The translations under genes were made by a program, and so were the position numbers. From positions 7,231,921 through 7,295,920 of the forward strand of contig JALPQD010000075.1 in NCBI GenBank assembly GCA_023101885.1: a stretch of DNA of 64,000 nucleotides. The letters run 5' to 3'. Under the pieces are notes generated by a model that did no database searches, was not told the DNA's origin, and worked only from the letters and a program-made list of their open reading frames with translations. The first letter of the stretch is position 1, and every line of letters begins with the position of its first letter. This DNA is from Typhlomys cinereus. Lineage: Eukaryota; Chordata; Mammalia; Rodentia; Platacanthomyidae. Shown piece after piece: positions 1 to 13,794 of this stretch.

Positions 1-3000
1 GTTGTTTGTATTGTGGATTTTTGCCATCCTGACCGGGGTGAGATGATATCTCAGGGAAGTTTTGATTTGCATTTCCCTGATGGCTAAGGAAGTGGAGCAT
101 TTTTTCAGATATTTGTTAGACATTTTAATTTCATCCCTGGTAAAGTTTCTTTTAAGTTCCAGGGCCCATTTTTTAATTGGGCCATTGGTTTCCTTGGTGT
201 TTAGTTTTCTAAGTTCTTTGTGCACTCTGGACAGTAGAGCTCTATCAGATATGTGGTTAGTGAAGATTTTCTCCCATTCTGTGGGTTGCCTTTGAGCTCA
301 TGTTACAATCTCTTTATCTGAACAGAAGCTCTTTAATTTCACAAGATCCCAACTGTTGAGAGTTGGTAGCGTGACTGTGCCATTGGATGTCTGTTTAGGA
401 ACTGTTGGCCTAGCCCAATCAGCTTGAGGGAGTTCCCTATCCTTTCAACTATGGTTTTTATAGTCTCTGGCCTTATATCAAGGTCCTTGATCCATTTGGA
501 ATTAAGTCTTGTACATGGTGACAAGTACAGGTCCCGCTTTAATCTTCTGCATGTGGAGATCCAGTTTTGCCAGCACCATTTGTTGAAGATGCAGTTCTTT
601 TTCCATTGGATTCTTTGGGCCCCTTTGTCAAAGACCAAATGGCTGTAGTTTTGTGGGCTTATATCTGGGTCTTCAATCCTTATCCACTGATCTGTGTGTC
701 TATTTTGGAGCCAGTACCAGGCTGTCTTTATAACTATGGATTTGTAGTATAGACTAAGGTTTGGTATGGCAATACCTCCAGCTGTGTTTTTGTTACTCAG
801 GATTGTTTTTGCTATCCTGGGTCTTTTGTGCCTCCATATGAACTTTGAGATTGTTTGGTCAACTTCTTTGAAGAATTGCTTTGGGATTTTGATTGGTATA
901 GCATTGAATCTGTATATTGCCTTTGGTAGGATGGTCATTTTTACGATGTTGATTCTGCCAATCCAGGAACAAGGGAGGTCTTTCCACCTTCTGGTGTCTT
1001 CTGCTATTTCTTTCTTTAGGGTTTTAAAGTTTTCATTGTAAAGGTCTTTTACCTCCTTAGTTAGGTTTACACCAAGGTATTTCATTTTTTTAGGGGCTAC
1101 AATAAATGGGATTGTTTCTCTCAAGGCTTTTTCACTACTTTCATTCTGGGCATATAGGAAGGCCTCTGATTTTTGCACATTTATTTTGTATCCTGCCACC
1201 CTGCTGAACTTCTCAATTAGTTCCAGGAGCTTCCTGGTGGAGTTTTTGGGATCACTCAGGTATAAGATCATGTCATCTGCAAATAGGGATAGCTTGACTT
1301 CTTCCTTGCCGATTTGAATCCCTCTTATGTCCCTTTCTTGTCTTATGGCTTCAGCTAAGAATTCAAGTACAATATTGAATAGAAGTGGTGAGAGTGGACA
1401 GCCTTGTCTAGTTCCTGATTGAAGTGGGAATGCTTCCAATTGTTCCCCATTGAGCATAATCCTTGCTGTGGGCTTGTTGTATATAGCTTTTATTATATTG
1501 ATTAATGTTCCTTCCATTCCTACTGTCTCTAGCGTTTTGATCATAAAAGGCTGTTGGATCTTGTCAAAAGCTTTTTCTGCATCTATCGAGAGTATCATGT
1601 GGTCTTGGACTTTGAACTGGTTTACATGATGAATTACATTTATTGATTTTCGTATGTTGAACCAACCTTGTGTGCCAGGGATGAAGCCTACTTGGTCCCC
1701 GTGAATGATCTTTTTAATATGTTTTTGAATCCGATTTGCTAAGACTTTATTGAGAATCTTTGCGTCTGTGTTCATCAGGGAGATCGGCCTATAGTTTTCT
1801 TTTTTAAGTGAATCTTTACTAGGTTTTGGGATTAAGACAATATTAGCTTCATAGAAGGAATTTGGTAGTGTTCCTTCCTTTGCTATTTGATGGAAGAGTT
1901 TAAGGAGTATTGGTGTTATTGACTCCTTAAATGTCTGGTAGAATTCTGTGCTGAATCCATCTGGTCCAGGACATTTTTTGGTGGGAAGATTCGAGATTAC
2001 TTCCTCAATTTCCTTATATGTTATAGGACTATTTAAATAATTCACAACTTCCTGATTCAATTTAGGTAAGTTGTGTTTACTTAGAAATTCATCCATCTCT
2101 TTTGTGTTGTCAAACTTCACAGAGTATAAGTTTTTGAAATATGATGTTATAATTCTCTGGATTTCTTGGGTATCAGTAGTGATAACTCCATGTTCATTTC
2201 TAATTTTGTTAATTTGGGTTTTCTCTCTCTTGCTTTTGGTTAATTTAGCTAGGGGTGTATCAATCTTATTGATTTTTTCAGAGAACCAGCTTTTTGACTG
2301 GTTGATTTTTTCTATCGTTTTCTTAATCTCGATTTCAGATATTTCTCCCCTTATTTTGCTAATCTCCTCTCTTCTACTACTTTTGGGATCAGATTGCTCT
2401 AGTTTCTCTAAAGCTTTAAGCTGCATTGTTAAGTTGTTTATTTCTGATGTTTCCATTTTTTTGATGTAGGCATTAAGAGCTATGAACTCACCTCTTAGAA
2501 CAGCTTTCATTGTGTCCCAGAGATTTTGGTAAGTTGTATTTTCGTTATCATTCACTTTCAGGAAATCTTGAATTTCCTTTTTAATTTCTTCCTGAATCCA
2601 GTTCTCATTCAGCATCATAGTGTTAAGTTTCCAGGAGTTAGTGTATTTTCTCTTGTTTGATGTGTTGTGGATGTCCAGCTTTAGGCCGTGGTGGTCTGAT
2701 AGGGCACAGGTTAGAATTTCAACTTTCTTGTATATGTGTAGATTCATTTTGTGGCCCAATATGTGATCTATTTTGGAGAAAGTTCCGTGTGCTGCTGAGA
2801 AAAATGTGTATTCTTTGGTGCGTGGGTGAAAAGTTCGATAGAGATCTGTAAGGTCCATTTCTTTCAAGGTTTGATTAAGTTCCAAAGTGTCTCTGGTAAG
2901 CTTTTGACCTGTTGATCTATCCCATGTTGAGAGGGCGGTGTTGAAGTCCCCAAGAATTATCGTTTGGGGGTTGATTTCTTGCTTTAGACGCTGTAGGGTT

Positions 3001-3340
3001 TTCTTAATGAATGTGGAGGGGCCCATATTGGGTGCATATATGTTCAGTATTGTGAAGTCTTCCTGGTGAATTGTACATGTGACTAAAATGTAGTATCCAT
3101 CCGTGTCTCTTATAATTTTCTTTGGTTTGAAGTCCACTTTGTCTGATAGCATAATGGTTACCCCTGCCTGTTTTCTGCTTCCATTTGCTTGTAGAATTGT
3201 TGACCAGCCTTTTATTTTTAGAGCGTGCCTATCTTTTGTGGTGAGATGGGTTTCCTGCAGGCAGCAGATTGATGGATTGTGATTTTTAATCCAAGTTTGT
3301 AATCTGTGATCGGTGAATTAATTCCATTAACATTTAGTGT
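1..3340 (-). pseudogene. L1 ORF2 (endonuclease/reverse transcriptase), long but broken
   Basis: L1 ORF2 makes the endonuclease and reverse transcriptase used in target-primed reverse transcription. An uninterrupted 937-codon stretch (3152 down to 339) runs from the middle of the AP-like endonuclease domain, through the RT domain with its catalytic F-A-D-D motif at about 1283-1272, into the thumb. The first ~60 codons lie upstream at 3340-3153. They are out of frame because about 7 bases present in copy B (aagagac) are missing near 3315. Downstream, near 345-380, a one-base shift ends the frame, and the C-terminal region continues in other frames with further stops. The element is therefore unlikely to retrotranspose, although its RT core is intact. 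Among the L1s here it has the longest open frame, suggesting a fairly young insertion (inference). Confidence 0.93.
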
Positions 3341-3423
3341 TATAATGTAGAAACTATTGTTAATTCCAGACATTTATTATGTTTAGTAGCTTTTATAAGT
3401 ATATTGCTTCGCTTTTAATGGTG

Positions 3424-4496
3424 TTATATTTGCCTTCTGTTCTCCTGGATATGCCTGTTTTTTTCTTCACGCTTGAGTATCATTTCTAGCATTTTTTGAA
3501 GGCCTGGTTTGGTGGACATGTATCCCTTCAAGTTGTCTTTGTGCTGGAAAATTTTTCTTTCTCCCTCGATCATGACGGATAGTTTTGCAGGGTAAATCAG
3601 CCTGGGTTGACATTTTTGCTCATTCAGTACTTGAAGTATATCTCTCCAAGCTCTTCTTGCTTTTACTGTTTCGACTGAGAAGTCATTTGTTATATTTTAA
3701 TAGGTTTACCTTTAAAAGTGACTTGTTTTTTTCTCCCTTGAAGCTCTCAGCACCAGTTCTTTATCTTGAATGTGGACTGTTTTAACTATTATTTGCCGTG
3801 GCATGCTTCTATTTTGGTCGTATCTGTTTGGGGTGCGGAATGCCTCTTGTATATGGATGGGCCTCTCTTTTTTTAGATGAGGAAAGTTTTCCTTGATGAT
3901 CGTTTGAAAAATTTCCTCAGGGGTGGTATTTTGAGATTCTTGCTCTGGTATTCCATGAATACGCATGTTAGCTTTTTCAGGGTGTCCCATATCTCTTGGA
4001 TATTTCTCTCAAGTATCTTTTGGGCTTTAACAACCTCTTCCATTGAGCTGCTTAGTACTCCCACTTTATCTTCAAGATCTGAAATTCTGTTTTCTGCTTC
4101 GTTAGTTCTGTTGATAAGACTCTCTGTGGAGTTCTGGGTTGAAGATAACTTGTCTTTTAGCTCAGTTTTAAACTCTGCTTGAGTTTGTTTTAACTGTTCT
4201 ATGCCACTTTTTGTTTCTTGCACTGTTTTTCTCAACTCCTCCAGATGTCTGTTGTGTTCCTCTTCAAAGCGATTGATTCGATTATGTAATTCCTCCCGGA
4301 TTTCCTCTTTCATAGTATTGAACATGGTAATGATCATATTTTGAAAGTCTTTATCCTGGGTGAGGCTTTCTTGGCCTTTTTCCGTGGGTTTGTTCTGGTT
4401 GGAGTCTAACATTATGGGTTTAATTTCTTCAGTGGGAAATTTGTTTACTTGAGTGTTGCTTCTCATGGATTTGCACTTCGACTTTGGCATTGTCAT
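3424..4496 (-). pseudogene. L1 ORF1 (RNA-binding chaperone), frameshifted
   Basis: ORF1p is the trimeric RNA-binding protein of L1 particles. The first 207 codons (4496-3873) start at ATG with a basic, serine-rich N-terminus and continue into a long heptad-like coiled coil rich in E, K, Q and L. Around 3990-3873 the frame shifts to one that carries the RRM start (residues like NMRIHGIP) and runs to about 3712. The C-terminal domain follows in another frame to a stop near 3424. Upstream of the ATG is a short A/T-rich 5'UTR. At least two frameshifts make this copy non-functional. Confidence 0.9.
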
Positions 4497-4545
4497 TTTA
4501 ACTCTTAAGATCTCTCAATTTCACTAAACTGACTTATTTGGCCTG

Positions 4546-4925
4546 GGGTCCTGGTGGGTGGGGGCGGGCGGAGACCTACCTAGGGCGCCGGCAGAGCGGG
4601 GTGGGGTGTAAACGGAGTATGAGGGCGTCGGCGTGGGGCTATTTAACCCGAGGGCAGCTGAGGCGGGGCCCGGGCGCAGGGAGAGGTCCTCCTCGTCCCT
4701 GGGCCCCGTGCGCGGCTCCGGCTGGATGGTGGGAGTCGGAGCCAGGTCCCTGTGGGCTGACCTGCGGTCCTAGTGGGCGGTGCATGGGTTTTCTAGCGTC
4801 TTCTGTGGGCCTGGCTTTGTGGTCATGTAGCGCTTCAGTTTATCCTGAACAGGACTTGATGGTGGATTCCTGTAATCCCAATTTGTGCCCAAAGTTGAAG
4901 TTAAAGAGATGTGTATCATTACAGG
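4546..4925 (+). other. GC-rich stretch upstream of KRAB fossil
   Basis: The stretch to about 4760 is very GC- and CpG-rich, unlike the AT-rich L1 DNA on both sides. It becomes AT-richer towards a splice-acceptor-like ttacag ending at 4924. It could be the first exon or promoter CpG island of a KRAB zinc-finger gene, or the 5'UTR part of a retrocopied transcript. The alternative that it belongs to the 5'UTR of L1 copy A cannot be excluded by eye. No convincing reading frame was found. Confidence 0.5.
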
Positions 4926-5140
4926 GTTCAGTTTGAGGACATAGCTGTGGACTTCACCTGGGAGGAGTGACAATGCCTGGATGCTGCTCAGAGGACCCTC
5001 TACAGGGGTGTGATGCTGGAGAACATTTCTGGCCTCTGGAGCAGAAGGAATCTGGCCCTGGATCTTCACACAACACCACTGCGGATTCAGAGCCGCAGCG
5101 GGAACACGCGGCCTGAGCAGAGATGGAGGCGGAGGTTGAG
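4926..5140 (+). pseudogene. KRAB-A box fossil of a zinc-finger gene
   Basis: Read in one frame, positions 4926-5027 match a KRAB-A repressor box: FEDIAVDFTWEE, then a stop, then QCLDAAQRTLYRGVMLENI. KRAB boxes recruit TRIM28 to silence DNA and normally precede C2H2 zinc fingers. Here the invariant Trp after EE has become TGA (4968-4970). An AG/GG junction sits at 4923-4926, as expected for the start of a KRAB exon. Sequence after 5027 stays open for about 35 codons with no recognisable zinc finger, and L1-derived DNA takes over near 5142. It is either an exon left from a dead gene or a 5' piece of a retrocopied mRNA. Confidence 0.8.
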
Positions 5141-5141
5141 A

Positions 5142-5400
5142 TCAGTTATTAATTTCATAGAAAGAATTTGAAAGTGTTCCTTTCTTTGATATTTTATAGA
5201 ATAGTTTAAGAAATAGTGGTGTTGGTTGTTCTTTAAATATCTTGTAGAATTTTGCACTGAATCCATCAAGTCCCGAGCTTTTTTTTTTTTTTTTTTTTTT
5301 TTGTGGGTGGACAGGGTGGGAACATTTATAATTACTTCTTTAGCTTCATTGCTTCATATAGGACTATTTAAATGAATCAATTTATCCTGAATCAATTTTG
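5142..5400 (-). mobile_element. L1 ORF2 fragment, older, antisense
   Basis: Sequence here matches, with many differences, the minus-strand ORF2 segment around 1845-2050 of copy A (for example the tracts tttcatagaaagaatttg and actatttaaatgaat). A T-homopolymer of more than 20 bases interrupts it near 5280-5302. It is a short decayed fragment lying between the KRAB fossil and the next L1. Confidence 0.75.
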
Positions 5401-5603
5401 TTGTATGAACTCCAGGGATTATACCACTCACCCTCACATATCACCAAGATACTAAATCGTAAAAGTGCACTACCATACTAATATTCACTCCTTGTCTACT
5501 TAACCTGACTGAACTGATGTACTAACAGCCTAATAGCCTCATCTAGGAAATAACAATAACAACAGACAAAGGTACCCAACTCCAAGGCAAGCACTAGGAA
5601 TAA

Positions 5604-8458
<2,855 letters not shown>

Positions 8459-8514
8459 AGGTCAAACAATACACTTACAAAAGCCACTAAACATAAAAAA
8501 TGTCAAGAATTAAA

Positions 8515-9305
8515 AATAATTTCTCCATTATAACATTAAATGTCAATGGTATTATCTCACTGATCAAGAGACACAGATTATAAACTTGGATTAAAAATCA
8601 CAACCCACCAATCTGCTGCCTTCAGGAAACTCATCTCACCACAAAAGATAGGCACATCCTAAAAATAAAAGGCTGGTCCAAAATTCTGCAAGCAAATGGA
8701 ACCAGGAAACAGGCAGGGGTAGCCATTATGCTGTCGGACAAAGTGGACTTCAAACCAAAAAAAATCATAAGAGACACAGATGTATACTACATTTTAGTCA
8801 CAGGTACAATTCACCAGGAAGACTTCACAATACGGATGTCAAAAATCCACAATACAAACAACACCAAATGCTGGAGAGGATGTGGTGAGAAGGGAACTCT
8901 CCTACATTGCTGGTGGGAATGCAGGTTTATACAACCACTCTGGCGAGCCATCTGTGATTCTTAAAATAGTTAAAGATTGAAATGCCATATGACCCTGCTA
9001 TTCCACTTTTGGGAATAATCCCCCATACAGTAAAAATTCACCTCAATAGCACAAGCATGACCGTGCTCATAGCAGCACTGTTTACAATACCAAAGTCGTG
9101 GAATCAACCCAAATGTCCAACAGTTGATGAGTGGATAAGGAAAATATGGTATATTTATACAATGAAATACTACTCAGCCATTAAAAATGATGAATTAATG
9201 AAATTTACTGGGAAATGGATGAAATTAGAAAATATTATATTGAGTGAAGTATCTCAGACACAGAAAATTACACGCCATATGTACTCCCTAATAGATAGAG
9301 CCTAG
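8515..9305 (+). pseudogene. L1 copy B ORF2 with ~3-kb internal deletion
   Basis: ORF2 starts near 8515 and encodes the first part of the endonuclease ([26 protein letters not shown]), with one stop inside. At about 8836 it jumps straight into the C-terminal Cys-rich region ([16 protein letters not shown] near 8870). Compared with copy A, about 3.0 kb including the whole RT domain is missing. The end of ORF2 (YTMKYYSAIKNDE) runs to 9305. Confidence 0.9.
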
Positions 9306-10150
9306 TACCAAATCCTCTTAGAGAAACACTCAAAGATAGATCTCTGTAATACCTACAGTAATTGCAAAGATTATAAACAGGACGGAAGGGGAAGGAGGGC
9401 CCTTCCAGCAATGGGAAGAGAGGAGATCATGCTACAGTGGAGAAAATAAGCCACCATCAAAGACTGCAAGTAAGTAATGAGATATCTGGTTAAGCTCACA
9501 GACTTTCCTCCCTGGTCACTTGCAACTATTGGGGTGTGATCTCACCAGAAAGGAGGGCATGTAGTCTGACAGATAGAAGGTAATCACTTTTCAAATGGGA
9601 GACTGATGCCCCCCCCCCACTCACTGCGGTCTATTCTTATTCCATCTACCTTTGAATCTACTCTTATAATAAGACTCTATTTTAAAAGCCTTTTATCTCT
9701 GGCCAGGGGATGACATCCAAAACCCATTAGGATGGAGCCAAAGGCAGTGCAGGAGCAGCAAAACTGAAAAAAGAAATCAACAAACCACAATTCAGAACAT
9801 CAGAGACTCTATATCAACCACCTGGAACCAGGCCAGCCTAATCTCTCCTCATCCTAAAGCTCAGGGAAATTTGTGGAAGAGGGGGCAGTAAGGTTGTAAG
9901 AGCCTAAAGATAGGGAGGAGTTACGACATGTAAGATACTCCACACAATTTAGGGCCAAAGTAATCATAATAGGACTTTGCATGACCTGCACAATGACCAA
10001 CATATCATTGACCCCCCCCCCAAAGTCTAGCATGGATCACAGGAACTAGGATCCTTAGAGGAAAGAGATTAACAGCCACAATAGTATTCCCACACTAAAA
10101 GAGAACACACACAAAGAAAAGAGCTCTAGCCAATGCTACTGAGTCCTTAT
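9306..10150 (+). mobile_element. L1 copy B 3'UTR
   Basis: L1 3'UTR shared, with variation, by the other L1 copies here (same blocks at 22100-23000, 24010-24830 and 37254-37720). It contains runs of C near 9610 and 10012 and stops at the ERV insertion point. The remaining 3'UTR reappears after the ERV at 19291. Confidence 0.88.
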
Positions 10151-10585
10151 TGTTGGACCCATCCAGGAATTACCCCAGGGCATAGCTGAGCACATGGGAC
10201 CAAAGATGGCACTGAGAGCTAGTGTCCTGGGCGTAATCCTGATCACATTACAGAGAGCCCTAATTGACTTTTAGGAGTTGACCTGCCTTCCTTACTGAGA
10301 TACGTTGAGTCTGATCTGTAAGACTTGCATACTGTGTTGACTTTTGACATAATTGGCTGCCCATTTCGTGCCCTGTGGTCCTTTGTCTATATAAGCCATT
10401 GTTACCCCCAATAAATGGAGATTTGCTCTGAGAAACTCCCCACCCGTGTCCAAGTCTCTGGGGAGTTGAGGCAGAGGAGCGGGCAACTAACTTGCCTATC
10501 TTTGTCCTGATGGCCTGGAGCCGTGTCCTAGTGTGGGGGGGGGAGGTGGAGAGACGCCACATCGTGGGTGGAAAGAACCACCACA
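10151..10585 (+). repeat. ERV 5' LTR
   Basis: Begins TGTTGG and ends ccaca just before the primer binding site. It has a TATA box (tatataa at 10388-10394) and an AATAAA poly(A) signal at 10410-10415. A G homopolymer lies near 10536-10545, where the 3' LTR instead has a GT repeat. It matches 18827-19285 along its whole length. Confidence 0.93.
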
Positions 10586-10587
10586 AC

Positions 10588-10605
10588 TGGTGCCCCTGTG
10601 GGAGG
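10588..10605 (+). promoter_or_regulatory. ERV primer binding site
   Basis: tggtgcccctgtgggagg lies two bases after the 5' LTR. It starts with TGG as expected for pairing to a tRNA 3' CCA end. It resembles a decayed lysine-tRNA-type site of betaretroviruses, but the tRNA cannot be assigned securely. Confidence 0.7.
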
Positions 10606-10844
10606 AACTTCCCAGATTGGACAAAGCAAATCGGGCTTTGAGGTAAGTTAGATCCTTAGTATGGGTAACTCCAAAAGCAAACTTGACCCAGAACTAGGAG
10701 CTCTACAGCTTGTATTAATAAGCCATGGTTTTAAAATTCCAGATTCCCGTATTGCCAAGGTTTGGCAAACGGCCCTTGAATTAGCACCTTGGGCCCAGTC
10801 CTCTAATATATTTTCATGGGACTCTTGAATAAGATAGAAGACCT

Positions 10845-11102
10845 GGGGCTGGAGAGGTGGCTCAGGGGTTAAGCCTCTGCCTTGCAGGCGGAAGGTCCTG
10901 AGTTCCAATCCTAGACCCCACGTATAGATGCCAGGCGGAACCGGAGGCAACCTGTGCTTCCCGTCCTGGTAGGGCAGAGCCTGTAAACCCCAGGGCAGAG
11001 TAAACAAGGAGGAGGTGGAGGCGTCCATGGTGGTTCCCGAATTCATCCGTGGTTCTACACACACACATACACGCACAATTGAATAAATAATAAAATTTTT
11101 TA
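10845..11102 (+). mobile_element. B2-like SINE, plus strand (inner pair, copy 1)
   Basis: tRNA-derived head ggggctggagaggtggctca followed by the family-specific body and a short CA tract with an A/T-rich tail. The duplication aagatagaagacct precedes it (10831-10844) and recurs at 11411-11424, after a second SINE that landed in its tail. It lies in the leader/gag part of the ERV and is therefore younger than the ERV. Confidence 0.93.
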
Positions 11103-11376
11103 ATTTATTATTATTATTTATTCAATTGTGCGTGTGTGTATGTATGTGCATGCGCATGCATGTATGTGTGTGTGTAGAACCACGGACGAATCGGGAACCA
11201 CCATGGACGCCTCCACCTCCTTCTGCCCCAGGATTCACAGGCTCTGCCCTACCAGGACCAGAAGCACAGGCCACCCCTGCTTCCGCCTGGCGTCTATACG
11301 TGGGATCTGGGATCTGAACTCAGGACCCTCTGCCTGCAAGGCAGAGGCTTAACCCCTGAGCCACCTCTCCAGCCCC
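11103..11376 (-). mobile_element. B2-like SINE, minus strand (inner pair, copy 2)
   Basis: Reverse-oriented copy of the same SINE, inserted tail-to-tail into the A/T-rich tail of the preceding copy. An imperfect ataaataataaa-ttttta duplication is visible on both sides. Together the two copies form a roughly 530-bp inverted repeat with almost no spacer. Confidence 0.93.
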
Positions 11377-11429
11377 ATAAATAATAAATTTTTAACAATT
11401 AAAAAAAAAAAAGATAGAAGACCTAGCCA

Positions 11430-13240
11430 GAGAGCAGGAGAAACATCTTAAAATATCACCTCCCTTGGAATTTTATCCCACAGCTTGGTGTTTAAGATAT
11501 CATTCCTTCCCGATGTGATCCAGCCACCACCGGAGACTAAGGTGGAGGCAGAGCAGACAAAGGGGAAGGAGGAGCCAGAGCCACTTCAGGCTCACTGTAC
11601 GGCTCCAGCGCACCTAGAGCCAAAAGCAAGCTATCCCGGGCACCTTGCTGCTGAGCCACGGCAGGGCTGGGATTTCCCTGAGCTCCAGGGGGGCTGCCGA
11701 GCCATGGCAGGTGTGCATGCCAGAAATGGTGCACAGAGCTGTGGGTCCCAGGCATGGCAGAGCGGTGTGCTGAGCAAAATGCTTGCGAGCAGAACACAGA
11801 GTTGTCAGCCCCAGCGAGAGGGAGGAGCTGCTGGCCTGTGAGGGAGGGGAGTGCCAGCTCTGAGAACTCTAAAACGATGTGGGGGAGTGGCTGCCGTGAG
11901 AGAGAGTGCCTGGTTGGCATAGTTCCCTTTATCAAGGGGGAGAGGCTACACGTGCTCGGAGATCGGGGAGAGGCTACACGTGCTCAGAAATTGGGAAACC
12001 AGCGGCTGCCGAGTGCACCTGATGCAAGCAGTTCCCTGTATCCAGATTTAACTCTGCTCAAGGGAGAAGGGGGTGGAGACGGTTTAGAGGAAGACCCCCC
12101 CATACGCCTTCACAAAAACCCATCCTGAACCCACGCTCAGGCACACTGGCCCCCGCCAGGCTAGAGCAGGGAATCCAGAGCTGGAGCCCAAGTATGCTGA
12201 GGCATATCGAGTGCAAGCCTATCCTGTTAACTTAAATCCAGGAGGCAATCACCCCACAATATGTTATCTCTGGGAAGCTAAGGATTTAAAAGAATTAAAG
12301 AGGGAAGTTCTAGATGATGGCTCAAATTCTCCTCGGGTCAAGGCACTACTTCAAGATCTAGCTCACCAACCCTGCACTACTAAGGACTGGATGGACATGG
12401 CCAAAGCGGTGTTCCCCAGCCCCACATTCATTAAGTGGGCAGTGCTATTTAGAGAAGAATGCAGGGTCCAAGCTGAGCACAATCAGAATGCCCAGCCCCC
12501 TGTCCCAATCACTTTTGGAATGCTGTCAGGAACAGCAGATCAATTTTCTACTGGAATCCAGCAGGCTGGCATAAGGGTCCATACCAGGACCATGTTTGTT
12601 TGATAGGGTTAGCAGCATGGAAAAAACTAGATGAAGGTCCTTCTGAAGCACCTATAGCATGCATTGTACAAAAACCTGGTGACAATGGTCCCATTCAAAA
12701 AAATAAAATAAAATAAAATGAAAAAAAAAAAAAAAAAAAAACCTGGTGAGACCCTCCCCGAGTTCACTGACCGGGTAGAAAAAAAGTCTCTGTCGTAAAC
12801 TTCCCCCAGGCCCCCTGAGGGAACAGTTTACTAAATTGCTGGAAGGGATGAACAGGGACCACAAAATAAGCATGTGCAGGTCTTAAGGAGAGATCCATGG
12901 GCACCTGGATTATTGCTTCACAGGATGTGGGGACTCAAAAACACCAGAGTCAGGCACTCCCGGCAGCCCTGGAGACACAAAGGCACTGACTGACACTGTG
13001 ACTCAGGCATTGGCCTTAAGGCCGGCACCCAGCCTGCAGGGCCAAGAGGGGAAAGGAACCAATGGAGTTTGTTTTCGTTGTGGCCAGATGGGGCATTCCA
13101 GGAGGGAGTGTCCCCAGGTCGAGGAAAGGAAGCCAAGGAAGATAGGTGGGGCTAAGCCCCCTACAGCCCCATGCCCTAGGTGCTGCAAAGAGCTTCACTG
13201 GAAAAAAGACTGTAGATAGAAATTTGATCTGGAGGGCAAG
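11430..13240 (+). pseudogene. ERV gag region
   Basis: Gag builds the virus particle. The matrix/proline-rich part (about 11485-12128) is in broken frames. A capsid-like stretch at 12211-12603 contains a YPVN start and tryptophan/leucine-rich helices. The nucleocapsid near 13067-13216 has two zinc knuckles of the CX2CX4HX4C type (CFRCGQMGHSRREC and CPRCCKELHWKKDC). Multiple stops and frameshifts, plus the small insert at 12683, show that it is dead. Confidence 0.85.
12683..12736 (+). mobile_element. Tiny A-rich retroposed insert in gag
   Basis: 54 bases, mostly A and aaaat repeats, flanked by the perfect duplication aaaaacctggtga (12670-12682 and 12737-12749). This is the signature of target-primed insertion of an extremely 5'-truncated, A-tailed element. 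The source cannot be named because only about 15 non-A-rich bases remain. Confidence 0.7.
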
Positions 13241-13329
13241 CCTTTAAACTAGCTCCGGGTCAGCCTCCAGCCTCGTTAGCCAAAGGAGGAACATAGGGGC
13301 CCTTACAAAGGGAGACCCCTGAGGATCTT

Positions 13330-13700
13330 AAATTGGACTGGTCTAGAAAGGAAAGGCCCCAAGCTCATTGGACTGTTCCCCTGGTAGAAGGTCTCCATCC
13401 TAAAATGAGCATCTTTATTAACAGCAAACGTTTCCACTGCCTTATAGACACCGGGGCAGATAGAACAGTCCTAAGGAAAGAGGAAGTTCCCCCTACTTGG
13501 GGCTTAACGACTGGTCCAAAAGTTCTGGGAGTCGAAGGGAACATACAGTCAGAAGAAATAGCCTCCTGGGTGGTGTGGCAGGATGTGATGGTTCCAAAGG
13601 AGAAGTGCAACTCCTTGTGGTCGTGGGGCTCACGGCCAATTTACTAGGACAGGACATCCTGGGATAAATGCAGGCCGTTTTGACTACTGATAATAGAGCC
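13330..13700 (+). pseudogene. ERV protease region
   Basis: Retroviral aspartic protease with the active-site tripeptide in LIDTGADRTVL (about 13440-13472) and a downstream glycine-rich stretch in a shifted frame near 13620-13660. The frame from 13333 ends at 13647. Confidence 0.82.
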
Positions 13701-13794
13701 TTCTATGAGGATCTATTAGATCATGAGGAAGCCTATAGGTTTCCTGAGCCAATAGAAATAGTGCCTAAAAACAAGTTTTCTAACTTTCATAACT

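Larger units (their letters stand above)
1..4545 (-). mobile_element. L1 LINE (copy A), nearly full 5' part, cut by window edge
   Basis: A long autonomous non-LTR retrotransposon read on the minus strand. From high to low coordinates it shows a short 5'UTR, ORF1, a short inter-ORF gap and ORF2. The window begins inside the C-terminal part of ORF2, so the 3'UTR lies outside to the left. The 5'UTR is recognisable only to about 4545, where the sequence changes abruptly to GC-rich DNA. Identity is based on the protein content of the two ORFs and on matches to the other L1 copies in this window. Confidence 0.95.
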
